Below, in pieces: positions 23,495-31,917 of a stretch of 40,471 nt of DNA; positions within the stretch are counted from its first letter, which is position 1, and every line of letters begins with the position of its first letter. The DNA is taken from contig NZ_JAHHIU010000129.1 of NCBI RefSeq assembly GCF_024539815.1, positions 1 through 40,471 on the forward strand, read 5' to 3'. The DNA comes from Streptomyces hayashii. GTDB lineage: Bacteria; Actinomycetota; Actinomycetes; Streptomycetales; Streptomycetaceae. The notes under the pieces were generated by a model. That model had not been told where the DNA came from, searched no databases, and saw only the letters and a program-made list of their open reading frames with translations. The position numbers and the translations under genes are program-made.

Positions 23495-24906
23495 CTGCGG
23501 ATAGCACCGTCCCCTCTCCTGGCGCGCAGCCCGGATACTCGTCCGTCTCGGTCATCCCGCGCCGGGAGAGCGCGACGGGATTCAGGTTCCCCGCCCGACG
23601 GCCCTCCGCGCGGCCCACGTCGCCGCTGCCGCTGCTGCTCGCCGACGGCCTCGCCGCGCTGGCGGGCACGGCGGCGCTGAGCGGAGCGCAGCACCGCCCC
23701 CTCCTGGCGGGCCTGCTGGTGGCGGCGACGATGCTGCTGCGCCCGCAGCGCGCGCGTCCGGTGGCGGGCGTCCTCGACGAAGTGCCCGCCGTCTGCGGCC
23801 GGATCGCCGTCGGCTGGCTGACGCTGGCCGCGGCCGTCGGGGCGTGGAACCCGGCGCACGCGCTCTCCGCCCGCACCCTGCTCGTCGGTTTCGCCGCGCA
23901 GGCCGTGGCCTGCTGCGCCGGCCGTGCGCTCGTCCATCTGCGGCGGCGGCGGGCGCTGTTGCGCCGCCCGCGCGCCGCGCTCGTCATCGGACCCGCCACG
24001 ACGGCACAGCGGGTGGCCGCCGCTGTGCTGCGCCATCCCCGGTGCGGGGTCCGCCCGGTGGGGATCGTGGCCGAGAACCCCGACGGAACCGACGGACTGC
24101 CCGTGCTGACCAGCGGTCAGGAAGTGCAGCGGGCCCTCATCCAGAACGGCGTCCGGGACGTCCTGTGCGTCCACCCGGCCGTGCGCAGCGTGCAGGGCCC
24201 GCTGCTGCGGGCGCTCGCCGAGTCGGGCTGCACGGTCTGGGAGATCGACGCCGACACCCCCTCGTACGCGAGCCGCGAACAGCTCGCCGGGTTCTCCTGC
24301 CGGCGTCTGGACATGGGCGCCCGGCGCCGCGGCAGCCTCGGCAAACGCCTGCTGGACGTCGCGGTCTCCGGGACCCTGCTGCTGCTGGTGAGCCCGCTGC
24401 TGCTGCTGTGCGCGACCGTGCTGCGGCTGACCGACGGACCCGGGGTCGTCTTCCGGCAGGAGCGGATCGGCAAGGACGGCAGGCCCTTCACCCTGCTGAA
24501 GTTCCGTACCCACCGCCCGGTCGACGAGCACGAGTCCGCGACCCGCTGGAGCGTGGCCGGCGAGCGCGAGATGAGCCGCTTCTGCCGCTTCCTGCGCCAG
24601 ACCTCGCTCGACGAGCTGCTCCAGCTGTGGAACGTCCTGTGCGGCGACATGAGCCTGGTCGGCCCTCGCCCCGAACGCCCCTACTTCGTCGGCCAGTTCA
24701 GCCAGAGTCACCCCGGTTACGCGGCCCGCCACCGCATGCAGACCGGCATCACCGGCCTCGCCCAGGTGCACGGGCTGCGCGGCGACACCTCGATCGAGGA
24801 CCGGGCCCGCTTCGACAACGCGTACATCGACAACTGGTCGCTGTGGCAGGACGTGTGCATCCTGCTGCGCACCGCGGCCGCCCTCGTGCGACCGACCGGG
24901 AGCTGA
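23491..24906 (+). CDS. Polyprenyl-phosphate sugar-1-phosphate transferase (initiating enzyme)
   Basis: This 471-residue membrane protein has several N-terminal helices, a middle soluble domain (ALVIGPATTAQRVAAAVL) and the C-terminal bacterial sugar transferase domain (about 280-465): KRLLDVAVSGTLLLL helix, PFTLLKFRT, TSLDELLQLWNVLCGDMSLV, GPRPERP and GITGLAQVHGLRGDTS. It starts repeat-unit synthesis by attaching the first sugar phosphate to undecaprenyl phosphate, as WbaP/CpsE enzymes do. GTG at 23491 overlaps the previous stop (GTGA). Confidence 0.92.
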   Translation: MTADSTVPSPGAQPGYSSVSVIPRRESATGFRFPARRPSARPTSPLPLLLADGLAALAGTAALSGAQHRPLLAGLLVAATMLLRPQRARPVAGVLDEVPAVCGRIAVGWLTLAAAVGAWNPAHALSARTLLVGFAAQAVACCAGRALVHLRRRRALLRRPRAALVIGPATTAQRVAAAVLRHPRCGVRPVGIVAENPDGTDGLPVLTSGQEVQRALIQNGVRDVLCVHPAVRSVQGPLLRALAESGCTVWEIDADTPSYASREQLAGFSCRRLDMGARRRGSLGKRLLDVAVSGTLLLLVSPLLLLCATVLRLTDGPGVVFRQERIGKDGRPFTLLKFRTHRPVDEHESATRWSVAGEREMSRFCRFLRQTSLDELLQLWNVLCGDMSLVGPRPERPYFVGQFSQSHPGYAARHRMQTGITGLAQVHGLRGDTSIEDRARFDNAYIDNWSLWQDVCILLRTAAALVRPTGS

Positions 24907-24914
24907 AACCGCCG

Positions 24915-26417
24915 ATGACCCCAGGACCCGTCCGGAGTTTCCCGCCCGCGCTGCGACGCCTGGCACGGCGTCTCGCCGTGCTGTCGGGGTCGCCCGCGTA
25001 CGCCCACGCGGGCGCCTCTCCACCGTGCGACGCCCCGCACGGGACGCCGCGACGCGCGTCCTCCGCACAGCCGGCGGCCCACCCCGGGCCGGCCCTCGCC
25101 CTGCCGCTGACGTCCGCCCGGACGCTGTCACCGGTCCTGCCCGTGATCGCCGTGGTCGCCCTGCTCGGTCTGCCGCTCGCGCCCGGCGGCGAGGGCGGCG
25201 CGGGACCGGCCGACGCGCTGTCCGCGCTGGTCGTGCTGTTCTGCGCGGTCCGGCTGCTGCGGCGGCGACGGCGGCCGCTGTCGCGGACGGCCGCCGTGCT
25301 CTTCGCGCTGCCGGTCGCCGGACTCGCGCTCGCCGCGATGGGCGCCTCCTCGCCGGGCGCTGGCCTCACCGGCCTGGGCCGCTACCTGCAGATCTTCGTG
25401 CTCGTCCCGGCGGCCGTCGTGCTCCTGATCCGCGACCGGGCCGACTTCCGGGTGCTGGCCTGGTCGTTCGTCGGACTGGCGGGGTGGCAGGGGGCCGTCG
25501 GCGTCCACCAGTTCGTCACCGGGTCGGGCGCCTCGTACCAGGGCGAGACGATCCGCGCGGTCGGCACGTTCGGGCCGCAGGACGTGATGGGCATGGCGAC
25601 CGTGGTGTCCTTCGGGCTGATCTGCGCGACCGGCCTGGCGCTCGGCCGGTCCCGGGTGCGGCAGCGGGCGATCGCCGCCGGTTGCGCGCTGGCGCTGCTG
25701 GCGCCGCTGGCCCTCTCCTTCAGCCGGGGTGCGTGGATCGCGACCGCGCTGACCTGCACGGTCCAGCTGGCCCTGGCCGGACTGCGGCGGGCGCTGAAGA
25801 TCGGCGCGGTGGCGGTCGCGGCCGGGGTGATCCTGGTCGGCGGCTTCGGGGTCGGCTCGGCGATGCTCCAGGAACGCCTCAGCAGCATCACCCAGGTCGC
25901 CGACGCGCCCGACCAGTCGGTCACCGACCGGTACACGCTGTGGGCGTCCGCGATCGGCATGTGGCGCGAACAGCCGCTCACCGGCGTCGGGTTGAAGGGC
26001 TTCCCCGAGCACCGTGACGCGCACGCCTCGCTCGCCCTGTCCTCCGGCAGCGACACCGACGGCGCGGGCTCCGGCTTCGTCCGGCAGCCGCTGCTGTCCC
26101 CGCACAACATGTACCTGCTGGTCCTGGCCGAGCAGGGCCTGATCGGGCTGCTCGCCCTCGCGGGCGGCTGGCTGGCGATGCTGGCCTGCGGGCTGCGCGG
26201 CTGGTCACGCGTGCGGCGCTCGGGTCCCGGCCTCGACTGCGCGCTCGTCGCCTGTGGTCTTCTGGTCTGGCAGCTGATCGACTTCGTGTACGCCGACATC
26301 GGCGGGCCCTCCACCGTCCTGACGGCCGTCGTCTTCGGCCTGGTGGCCTGGTGGGCGCTGGTCGGCGGCGACGACGACGACGACCGCGCCGACCGCGAGG
26401 AGGCGCTCGCGCGATGA
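24915..26417 (+). CDS. O-antigen ligase/polymerase-like membrane protein (Wzy type)
   Basis: This 500-residue protein has about ten membrane helices and the large loop of the Wzy/WaaL family (RYTLWASAIGMWREQPLTGV, GLKGFPEHR), followed by SPHNMYLLVLAEQGLIGLL, whose His is typically essential. It would polymerise lipid-linked repeat units outside the membrane. The first 70 residues are a cytoplasmic Pro/Ala-rich extension. A run of five Asp lies near the C terminus. ATG 24915 is 8 bp after the previous stop. Confidence 0.88.
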   Translation: MTPGPVRSFPPALRRLARRLAVLSGSPAYAHAGASPPCDAPHGTPRRASSAQPAAHPGPALALPLTSARTLSPVLPVIAVVALLGLPLAPGGEGGAGPADALSALVVLFCAVRLLRRRRRPLSRTAAVLFALPVAGLALAAMGASSPGAGLTGLGRYLQIFVLVPAAVVLLIRDRADFRVLAWSFVGLAGWQGAVGVHQFVTGSGASYQGETIRAVGTFGPQDVMGMATVVSFGLICATGLALGRSRVRQRAIAAGCALALLAPLALSFSRGAWIATALTCTVQLALAGLRRALKIGAVAVAAGVILVGGFGVGSAMLQERLSSITQVADAPDQSVTDRYTLWASAIGMWREQPLTGVGLKGFPEHRDAHASLALSSGSDTDGAGSGFVRQPLLSPHNMYLLVLAEQGLIGLLALAGGWLAMLACGLRGWSRVRRSGPGLDCALVACGLLVWQLIDFVYADIGGPSTVLTAVVFGLVAWWALVGGDDDDDRADREEALAR

Positions 26418-28246
26418 CGGTGACGCCTCCTCGGACGCCTCGCACGGACGACCCCACGCCCGTGCCGCCGGCGCGCGACGCCGCACAGTCCGGGGGGACC
26501 GCCGAGACGGTCGGCACCGCCGACAAGGCCGATGCGACCGGGACGGTCGATGCGGTCGATGCGACCGGGACGATGGATGCGGTCGATGCGGCGGGTGCGA
26601 CGGGTGCGACCGGCACGGCGGGTGCGACCGGCACGGTCGCCGGGGCCGACGGGGAGGAGGGCCGGAGTTCCGGCGACCTTCCCGTGGCCTCCCGCGGCTT
26701 CCTCGCCAGGGCCGCTCTCGTCACCGCCGCCCTGTCCGTGGCCGGCGCCCTGCTCGGGCTGCTCCGGGACCAGGCGCTGGCCCGGCTGTTCGGAGCGGGC
26801 AGCGAGACCGACGCGTTCCTCGTCGCGTGGACCGTGCCCGAGTTCGCGGCCACGCTGCTCATCGAGGACGGACTGGCGTTCGCCCTGATCCCGGCGTTCA
26901 GCATGGCGCTGGCCCGCCGTTCCCGGGGCGCGCCGGGCGACCCGGTCCGGGCGCTGGTCTCCGGCACGCTCCCCCGGCTGTCGCTGGCCTTCGTCGCGGT
27001 GGGCGCCCTGCTGATCGGCACCGCCCGGCAGCTCGTCGAGATCCTCGCGCCCGGCCTGCCCGATCCCGCGCTCGCCGTCGACTGCACCCGGCTCACCGCC
27101 ACCTGCGCGGTGAGCTTCGGGCTCGCCGGGTACTGCAGCGCGGCCCTGCGCGCGCACCGGCGGTACGTGGCGCCGGCGGCGATCTACGTGGCCTACAACG
27201 TCGGCATCATCGCCGGGATGTACGCGCTCGGCGGCCGCTGGGGGGTGCGGTCGGCGGCGGCCGGCGTCGCAGTCGGCGGGCTCCTCATGGTCCTGGTGCA
27301 ACTTCCGTCTCTCGTACGCGAGTTGAGACGGCGCACGGTGGACGGTGAGCGGGCGGTCGCGCACGAGGTGCCCCGGCCCCTCGACACCGCGCTCCTCACG
27401 ACCGTCCTGCTGTTCGCCCTGTGCCGGCAGTCCCAGGTCCTCATCGAGCGCTTCCTCGCCTCGCAGCTGCCGGCCGGCGCGATCTCGCATCTCAACTACG
27501 CGCAGAAGGTCGCGCAGATGCCGATGATCCTGTCGGTGATGGTGTGCACGGTCACCTTCCCCGTCGTCGCGCGGGCGCTCGCCGAAGGGGACGTCGAACG
27601 GGCCCGCAGCCGGGTGGAGCGGGATCTGGCGCTGGCCGCGTGCATCGTGCTGCTCGGCACGGCGGCGGTGGTCGCCTGCGCGCCCCAGATGATCGAAGTG
27701 CTGTTCCAGCGAGGCGCGTTCACCGCCCAGGACACCGCGGCGACGGCCGGACTGATGCGGGTGTACGCGCTGGGGCTGCTCGGCCAGACCCTCACGGGCG
27801 TGCTGGTGCGCTCCTACTTCTCGGCGGGCCGCGGCACCTGGTACCCGGTCGGCGCGATGGCCTGCGGGATCGCCGTCACGTCCTGGATCGGCGCGCTGAG
27901 CGTCGACGCCTGGGGGGTGTACGGGATCGCCGCAGCCAACGCGACCGGCATCACCGTCACCGCCCTGGTGCTGCTGGCCGGGATGGGACCGCGCAGCGTC
28001 CCCGTCGGCGTCCGGGGCGTGCTGCACGAGCTGAGCCGGCCGGTGCGGGCCGCCCTGGTGGCGACCCTGGCCGGGGCCTTCGCCGCCGACCGGTGCGACG
28101 ACGCGCTCCTCGGGCTCGTCGTCGGCGGGCTCACCGTGACCGTCGTCTTCCTGTCGCTCGGCCGGGCCCTGCGCGCCCAGGGCGTCGTCCGCGCACTCCG
28201 TTCCGTACGTTCCGCGACCCGAAGGCTCTCCCATGGCCGCTCCTGA
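26414..28246 (+). CDS. MurJ/MviN-like lipid-linked oligosaccharide flippase
   Basis: This 610-residue protein has a disordered N-terminal stretch of about 90 residues with Ala/Thr/Asp/Gly repeats (GTVDAVDATGTMDAVDA), then the MurJ family core with up to 14 membrane helices: LRDQALARLFGAGSETDAFL near 118, PAFSMALARR, MPMILSVMVCTVTFPVVARA, and EVLFQRGAFTAQDTAAT. In this operon it most likely flips the polysaccharide repeat unit rather than lipid II, taking the part of Wzx. ATG 26414 overlaps the previous stop (ATGA). The repetitive N terminus reflects local 12- and 24-bp DNA repeats (about 26530-26635). Confidence 0.9.
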   Translation: MTVTPPRTPRTDDPTPVPPARDAAQSGGTAETVGTADKADATGTVDAVDATGTMDAVDAAGATGATGTAGATGTVAGADGEEGRSSGDLPVASRGFLARAALVTAALSVAGALLGLLRDQALARLFGAGSETDAFLVAWTVPEFAATLLIEDGLAFALIPAFSMALARRSRGAPGDPVRALVSGTLPRLSLAFVAVGALLIGTARQLVEILAPGLPDPALAVDCTRLTATCAVSFGLAGYCSAALRAHRRYVAPAAIYVAYNVGIIAGMYALGGRWGVRSAAAGVAVGGLLMVLVQLPSLVRELRRRTVDGERAVAHEVPRPLDTALLTTVLLFALCRQSQVLIERFLASQLPAGAISHLNYAQKVAQMPMILSVMVCTVTFPVVARALAEGDVERARSRVERDLALAACIVLLGTAAVVACAPQMIEVLFQRGAFTAQDTAATAGLMRVYALGLLGQTLTGVLVRSYFSAGRGTWYPVGAMACGIAVTSWIGALSVDAWGVYGIAAANATGITVTALVLLAGMGPRSVPVGVRGVLHELSRPVRAALVATLAGAFAADRCDDALLGLVVGGLTVTVVFLSLGRALRAQGVVRALRSVRSATRRLSHGRS

Positions 28247-28973
28247 CCGCCGCCCGCCCGCCGCCGTCCCCTGGGTGGCGATGTACCACTCCGTGGGCGA
28301 CTGCTCCGAGGATCCGTACCGCGTCACGGTGACCCCCGAGCGGCTGGAGAAGCAGCTGAGGTGGCTGCGCCGGCGCGGGCTGCGCGGCGTCTCCATGGCC
28401 GAACTGCTCGCCGCCCGCGCCCGCGGGGAGGGCCGCGACCTGGTGGGTCTCACCTTCGACGACGGGTACGCCGACTTCCTCACCGGCGCCCTGCCCGTGC
28501 TGCGCCGCAACGGCTGCACGGCGACCCTCTTCGTGCTGCCGGGCCGGCTCGGGGGCCACAACGCCTGGGACCCGCTGGGCCCGCGCAAGTCTCTGCTGAC
28601 CGCCGACGGCATCCGCCGTGCGGCCGACGAGGGCGTCGAGATCGGCTCGCACGGACTCACCCACGTCGACCTGACCGCGGCCGACGACATCACGCTCAAG
28701 GCGGAGACGGTCGAGAGCCGGACCGTCCTCGCCGAACTGCTCGGCGCCGAGCCGGACGGCTTCTGCTATCCGTACGGGACGATCGACCGGCGGGCCGTGG
28801 ACGCCGTGCGCGAGGCCGGCTACGCCTACGCCTGCGCGATCGACCCGGGCCCGCTGAACGGCCCGCACGCCCTCCCCCGGCTGCACGTCGGGCAGAACGA
28901 CGACGCCCTGCGGCTGTATCTGAAGTACCGGCTGCACCGGCTGCGCCGGCGTCCCGTGGAGGGGCTGCGGTGA
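28233..28973 (+). CDS. Polysaccharide deacetylase (NodB fold)
   Basis: This 246-residue protein has the NodB motifs: TFDDGYADF (catalytic base and metal Asp near residue 73), SHGLTHVD (metal HxxxH near 133) and FCYPYGT. It has no signal peptide, so it would act on the cytoplasmic face, perhaps removing N-acetyl groups from a lipid-linked intermediate before export. It overlaps the flippase gene by 14 bp and the next glycosyltransferase by 4 bp. Confidence 0.9.
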   Translation: MAAPDRRPPAAVPWVAMYHSVGDCSEDPYRVTVTPERLEKQLRWLRRRGLRGVSMAELLAARARGEGRDLVGLTFDDGYADFLTGALPVLRRNGCTATLFVLPGRLGGHNAWDPLGPRKSLLTADGIRRAADEGVEIGSHGLTHVDLTAADDITLKAETVESRTVLAELLGAEPDGFCYPYGTIDRRAVDAVREAGYAYACAIDPGPLNGPHALPRLHVGQNDDALRLYLKYRLHRLRRRPVEGLR

Positions 28974-30133
28974 AGGCGCTGCACATCATCACCGGGCTCG
29001 GCGTCGGCGGCGCCGAGCAGCAACTGCGCCTGCTGCTGCGGCACCTGCCGGCGCGGTGCGACGTGGTGACGCTGACGAACCCGGGTCCGGTGGCCGACGG
29101 GCTGACCGGGGACGGGGTCAGGGTCGTCCACCTCGGCATGGCGGGCAACCGCGATCTGGGCGCGCTGCCCCGGCTGGTGCGGGTCATCCGCTCCGGCGGC
29201 TACGACCTGGTGCACACCCACCTCTACCGGGCCTGCGTCTACGGCCGGCTGGCCGCACGCCTCGCCGGCGTCCGCGCGGTCGTCGCCACCGAGCACTCGC
29301 TGGGCGAGTCGCAGCTGGAGGGGCGCGCGCTGACCTCGGGGGTGCGCGCCCTCTACCTCGCCAGCGAACGGCTGGGCCGCACCACGGTCGCCGTCTCCCC
29401 CACGGTCGCCGACCGGTTGATGAGCTGGGGCGTGCCGGCCCCCCGGATCGAGGTCGTCCCCAACGGCGTCGACCTGGCCCGCTTCCGTCACGACCCCCAG
29501 GCCCGTCTGCGCACCCGGCGGCGCCTCGGGCTGCCGGACGACGCGCGCGTCGTCGGCGCGGTGGGCCGTCTCACGGCCGGCAAACGCTTCGACGTGCTCG
29601 TCCACGCCCTCGGCCGCCTCCCGGCCGACCACTGGCTGCTGCTGGTGGGCGGCGGGCCCGAGGAGAGCGTGCTGCGTCGCCTCGCACACGAGGCGGGAAT
29701 CGCCGACCGCGTCCTGTTCGCCGGCGAACGCCCCTGCGTTCCCGACGGCACCCCCGGCCCCGACCTGCCGTCCCTCTTGTGCGCCATGGACGTGTTCGTC
29801 TCCCCGTGCCCCGAGGAGACCTTCGGCCTCGCGGCCGTCGAGGCGCTCGCGTCGGGACTTCCCGTGCTCTACGCCTCCTGTCCCGCGATCGAGCACCTGC
29901 CCGCTCGGGCGCCCGGCGCCCGCCGGGTGAGCGGCGGCGCCGACGCTTTCGTCCGCGCGCTGACCGAGACGCGCGCCCAGGCCCCCGGCCCGCGCACCGC
30001 CCCGGACGCCGCCCGCCACTACGACATCACCCGCATCGCCGCCCAGCTCATGGACGTGTACGCGGCCACCGTCACCGGACCACCCAGGTCGTCCTCCGCT
30101 TCCCCGACACCCCAGGGAGTCAGTTCCCCATGA
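28970..30133 (+). CDS. GT4-family glycosyltransferase
   Basis: This 387-residue GT-B enzyme opens with IITGLGVGGAEQQLRLLLRH, the typical GGAE loop, and has VPNGVDLARFR and AVGRLTAGKRFDVLV. The E-x7-E motif is EETFGLAAVEALASGLPV. It is the second sugar-adding enzyme of the operon. GTG 28970 overlaps the deacetylase stop. The last 20 residues are Ser/Pro-rich and probably disordered. The transferred sugar cannot be told from sequence. Confidence 0.9.
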   Translation: MKALHIITGLGVGGAEQQLRLLLRHLPARCDVVTLTNPGPVADGLTGDGVRVVHLGMAGNRDLGALPRLVRVIRSGGYDLVHTHLYRACVYGRLAARLAGVRAVVATEHSLGESQLEGRALTSGVRALYLASERLGRTTVAVSPTVADRLMSWGVPAPRIEVVPNGVDLARFRHDPQARLRTRRRLGLPDDARVVGAVGRLTAGKRFDVLVHALGRLPADHWLLLVGGGPEESVLRRLAHEAGIADRVLFAGERPCVPDGTPGPDLPSLLCAMDVFVSPCPEETFGLAAVEALASGLPVLYASCPAIEHLPARAPGARRVSGGADAFVRALTETRAQAPGPRTAPDAARHYDITRIAAQLMDVYAATVTGPPRSSSASPTPQGVSSP

Positions 30134-30777
30134 CCGAGAACCCCCGTCGTCCTGCCGCTCTGCGCCGCGCCAAGGCGCTGCCGCCCTGGTCCCTGCTCGC
30201 GGCCGGCGCCGTCGCCGGCGGTCTGCTCGGCGGCGCGTACGGAGTCGTCAAGCCGCCGGTGTACACGGCGACCGCCTACGTCGTCGCCGTCCCGACCGCG
30301 AAGTCGGACCCGGCGTCCGCGCTCGGCTTCGCGCAGGCGTACGGCCGTGTCGCCACCCAGCTCGCCGTGCTCGGCGACGCCCAGGTGTGGGCGGGCGTGC
30401 CCGTGAAGACGCTGCAGCAGAGCGTGCAGACGGCGACCTCGCCGGACGCTCCGATGGTCGCGATCACGGCGACCTCCCAGCGCGCCGACCTCGCCGCCGA
30501 CATGGCCAACGCGGTCACCCGCGCGCTGACCCAGCACGCCAAGAGCTACCGGGCCACCACCAACGTCGAACTGCAGCAGTTCGCCCGCGCGGTCCGGCCG
30601 ACCGCGCCGTCCTCGGCGTCGCCGACGGTGACCGGGCTGGTGGGGGCGAGCGCGGGCGGGCTGCTCGGCGGACTGGTCCTGCTGGTACGGCCGAGGCGGG
30701 GCTCGCAGGAGGAGGCCGGTCGACCGGCCGCCGTCCCCGGGCCGGCCCTCGCCGCCGACGCCCACGGAGCGCTGTGA
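30130..30777 (+). CDS. Wzz-like chain-length/co-polymerase protein
   Basis: This 215-residue protein has two membrane helices (about 22-40, LLAAGAVAGGLLGGAYGVV; about 165-186, LVGASAGGLLGGLVLLV) around an extracytoplasmic helical part (YTATAYVVAVP, SDPASALGFAQAYGRVATQL). The layout is that of Wzz co-polymerases that set polysaccharide chain length. No tyrosine-kinase domain is fused. It overlaps the genes on both sides (ATGA and GTGA). Confidence 0.82.
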   Translation: MTENPRRPAALRRAKALPPWSLLAAGAVAGGLLGGAYGVVKPPVYTATAYVVAVPTAKSDPASALGFAQAYGRVATQLAVLGDAQVWAGVPVKTLQQSVQTATSPDAPMVAITATSQRADLAADMANAVTRALTQHAKSYRATTNVELQQFARAVRPTAPSSASPTVTGLVGASAGGLLGGLVLLVRPRRGSQEEAGRPAAVPGPALAADAHGAL

Positions 30778-31889
30778 AACCGACGCTCACGACCGAACTC
30801 GTCACCGACGAGCAGGCCTTCGCCGAACTCGCGCCCGCCTGGGGCCGGTTGTACGGGCGCTGCGCGACGGCCACCCCGTTCCAGAGCCACGCCTGGCTGC
30901 ACTCGTGGTGGCTGTCGTACGGGCGGCGCGGCCGGCTGCGGCTGCTGCTGGTCCGCGACGGCGGTGAACTCGTCGCCGCGGCCCCGCTGACGGCCGTCCG
31001 CAGGCCGCTGCCCGCGCTCGTGCCGCTCGGCGGGGCGATCTCCGACTACGGGGACGTCCTCGTCGACGACGAACACGGCGAGCAGGCCGTCGCCGCGCTC
31101 ACCGACGGGCTCGCCGCGGCCGCCCGTACCGCGCTGATCGACTTCCGCGAAGTGCGGCCGGGCGGCGCCGTGGAGCAGGTCTACGAACGCTGGCACGGGC
31201 CGCGTCGGCGGGTGAGCGACTCCGTGTGCCTGGAGCTGCCGGCCGTCCCCATGGAGGACCTGGTGGCCCGGCTGCCCTCGGCGAAGGCCCAGCGGGTGCG
31301 CGCCAAGCTGCGCAAGCTGACCGCGCTCGGCGTGGAGCGCAAGGCGGTGTGCCCGGAGGAGGTCGACTCGGCGCTGCGGCGGCTGCTGGAACTGCACCGA
31401 CTGCAGTGGCAGGGCCGCAGGGTGACGGGAGAGCACCTGCGTTCCCGGTTCTGCGAGCACCTGGTGCGCTCGGTCGGACCGATGGTGCGCGCCGGCGACG
31501 CGGTGGTCACCGAGTTCCGGCTGGACGACGACGTCGTGGCCGTCGACCTGACCCTGCTGTCGCGGCGGCTGGCCGGGGGCTATCTGTACGGCGCCCATCC
31601 GCGGCTGCGGGAGAGCAAGGCGGACGTCGCGGTGATGCTGCTGGACGCGTGCGCCGAGCACACCCGGGACGGGGGGCGCGCCGCGCTGAGCCTGCTGCGC
31701 GGCGACGAGCCGTACAAGCACCACTGGCGGCCCGAACCCGTCGTCAACCAGAGGCTGCTGCTGGCCCGTCGGCGCACCGCCCCCCTGCTGTCGGCGGCCG
31801 TCTGCGACGTGGCCGCGCGGCGGCGCGGCAAGGAGCTGCTGCTCCGTCTGGAGCAGCGGAGGGAGCGGGCCGGTGGCGGCAGGTCCTGA
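30774..31889 (+). CDS. GNAT-fold acyltransferase (CelD/FemAB-like)
   Basis: This 371-residue protein matches the double-GNAT family often called CelD/BcsL or acetyltransferase 6: PFQSHAWLHSWWLSYG near residue 38, LRLLLVRDGGELVAAAPL, a helical middle (KAQRVRAKLRKLTALGV) and AVDLTLLSRRLAGGYLYGAH with the final FemAB-like part. Such proteins acylate or aminoacylate a sugar in polysaccharide operons. It ends the operon; a terminator overlaps its stop codon. Confidence 0.85.
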   Translation: MKPTLTTELVTDEQAFAELAPAWGRLYGRCATATPFQSHAWLHSWWLSYGRRGRLRLLLVRDGGELVAAAPLTAVRRPLPALVPLGGAISDYGDVLVDDEHGEQAVAALTDGLAAAARTALIDFREVRPGGAVEQVYERWHGPRRRVSDSVCLELPAVPMEDLVARLPSAKAQRVRAKLRKLTALGVERKAVCPEEVDSALRRLLELHRLQWQGRRVTGEHLRSRFCEHLVRSVGPMVRAGDAVVTEFRLDDDVVAVDLTLLSRRLAGGYLYGAHPRLRESKADVAVMLLDACAEHTRDGGRAALSLLRGDEPYKHHWRPEPVVNQRLLLARRRTAPLLSAAVCDVAARRRGKELLLRLEQRRERAGGGRS

Positions 31890-31907
31890 CGCGGGCCTGC
31901 CGCCACC
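31872..31907. terminator. Terminator overlapping the end of the polysaccharide operon
   Basis: GGTGGCGGCAGG (31872-31883) pairs perfectly with CCTGCCGCCACC (31896-31907) around a 12-nt loop that contains the stop codon. It also serves the convergent hydrolase gene ending at 31918. Confidence 0.8.
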
Positions 31908-31917
31908 ACACCGCGGT

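Noticed and set aside
22117..25131. A 1004-codon minus-strand frame over the polysaccharide operon
   Set aside because: Codon-bias shadow; its composition is low-complexity and the plus strand carries clear glycosyltransferase and sugar-transferase motifs in an overlapping gene chain.
26530..26635. Repetitive GATGCGGTCGATGCG-type DNA as a regulatory repeat
   Set aside because: It is in frame inside the MurJ-like gene and encodes a disordered N-terminal tail.
25382..28699. A 1105-codon minus-strand frame
   Set aside because: Same reason; it lies over the Wzy- and MurJ-like genes and has no recognisable domain.
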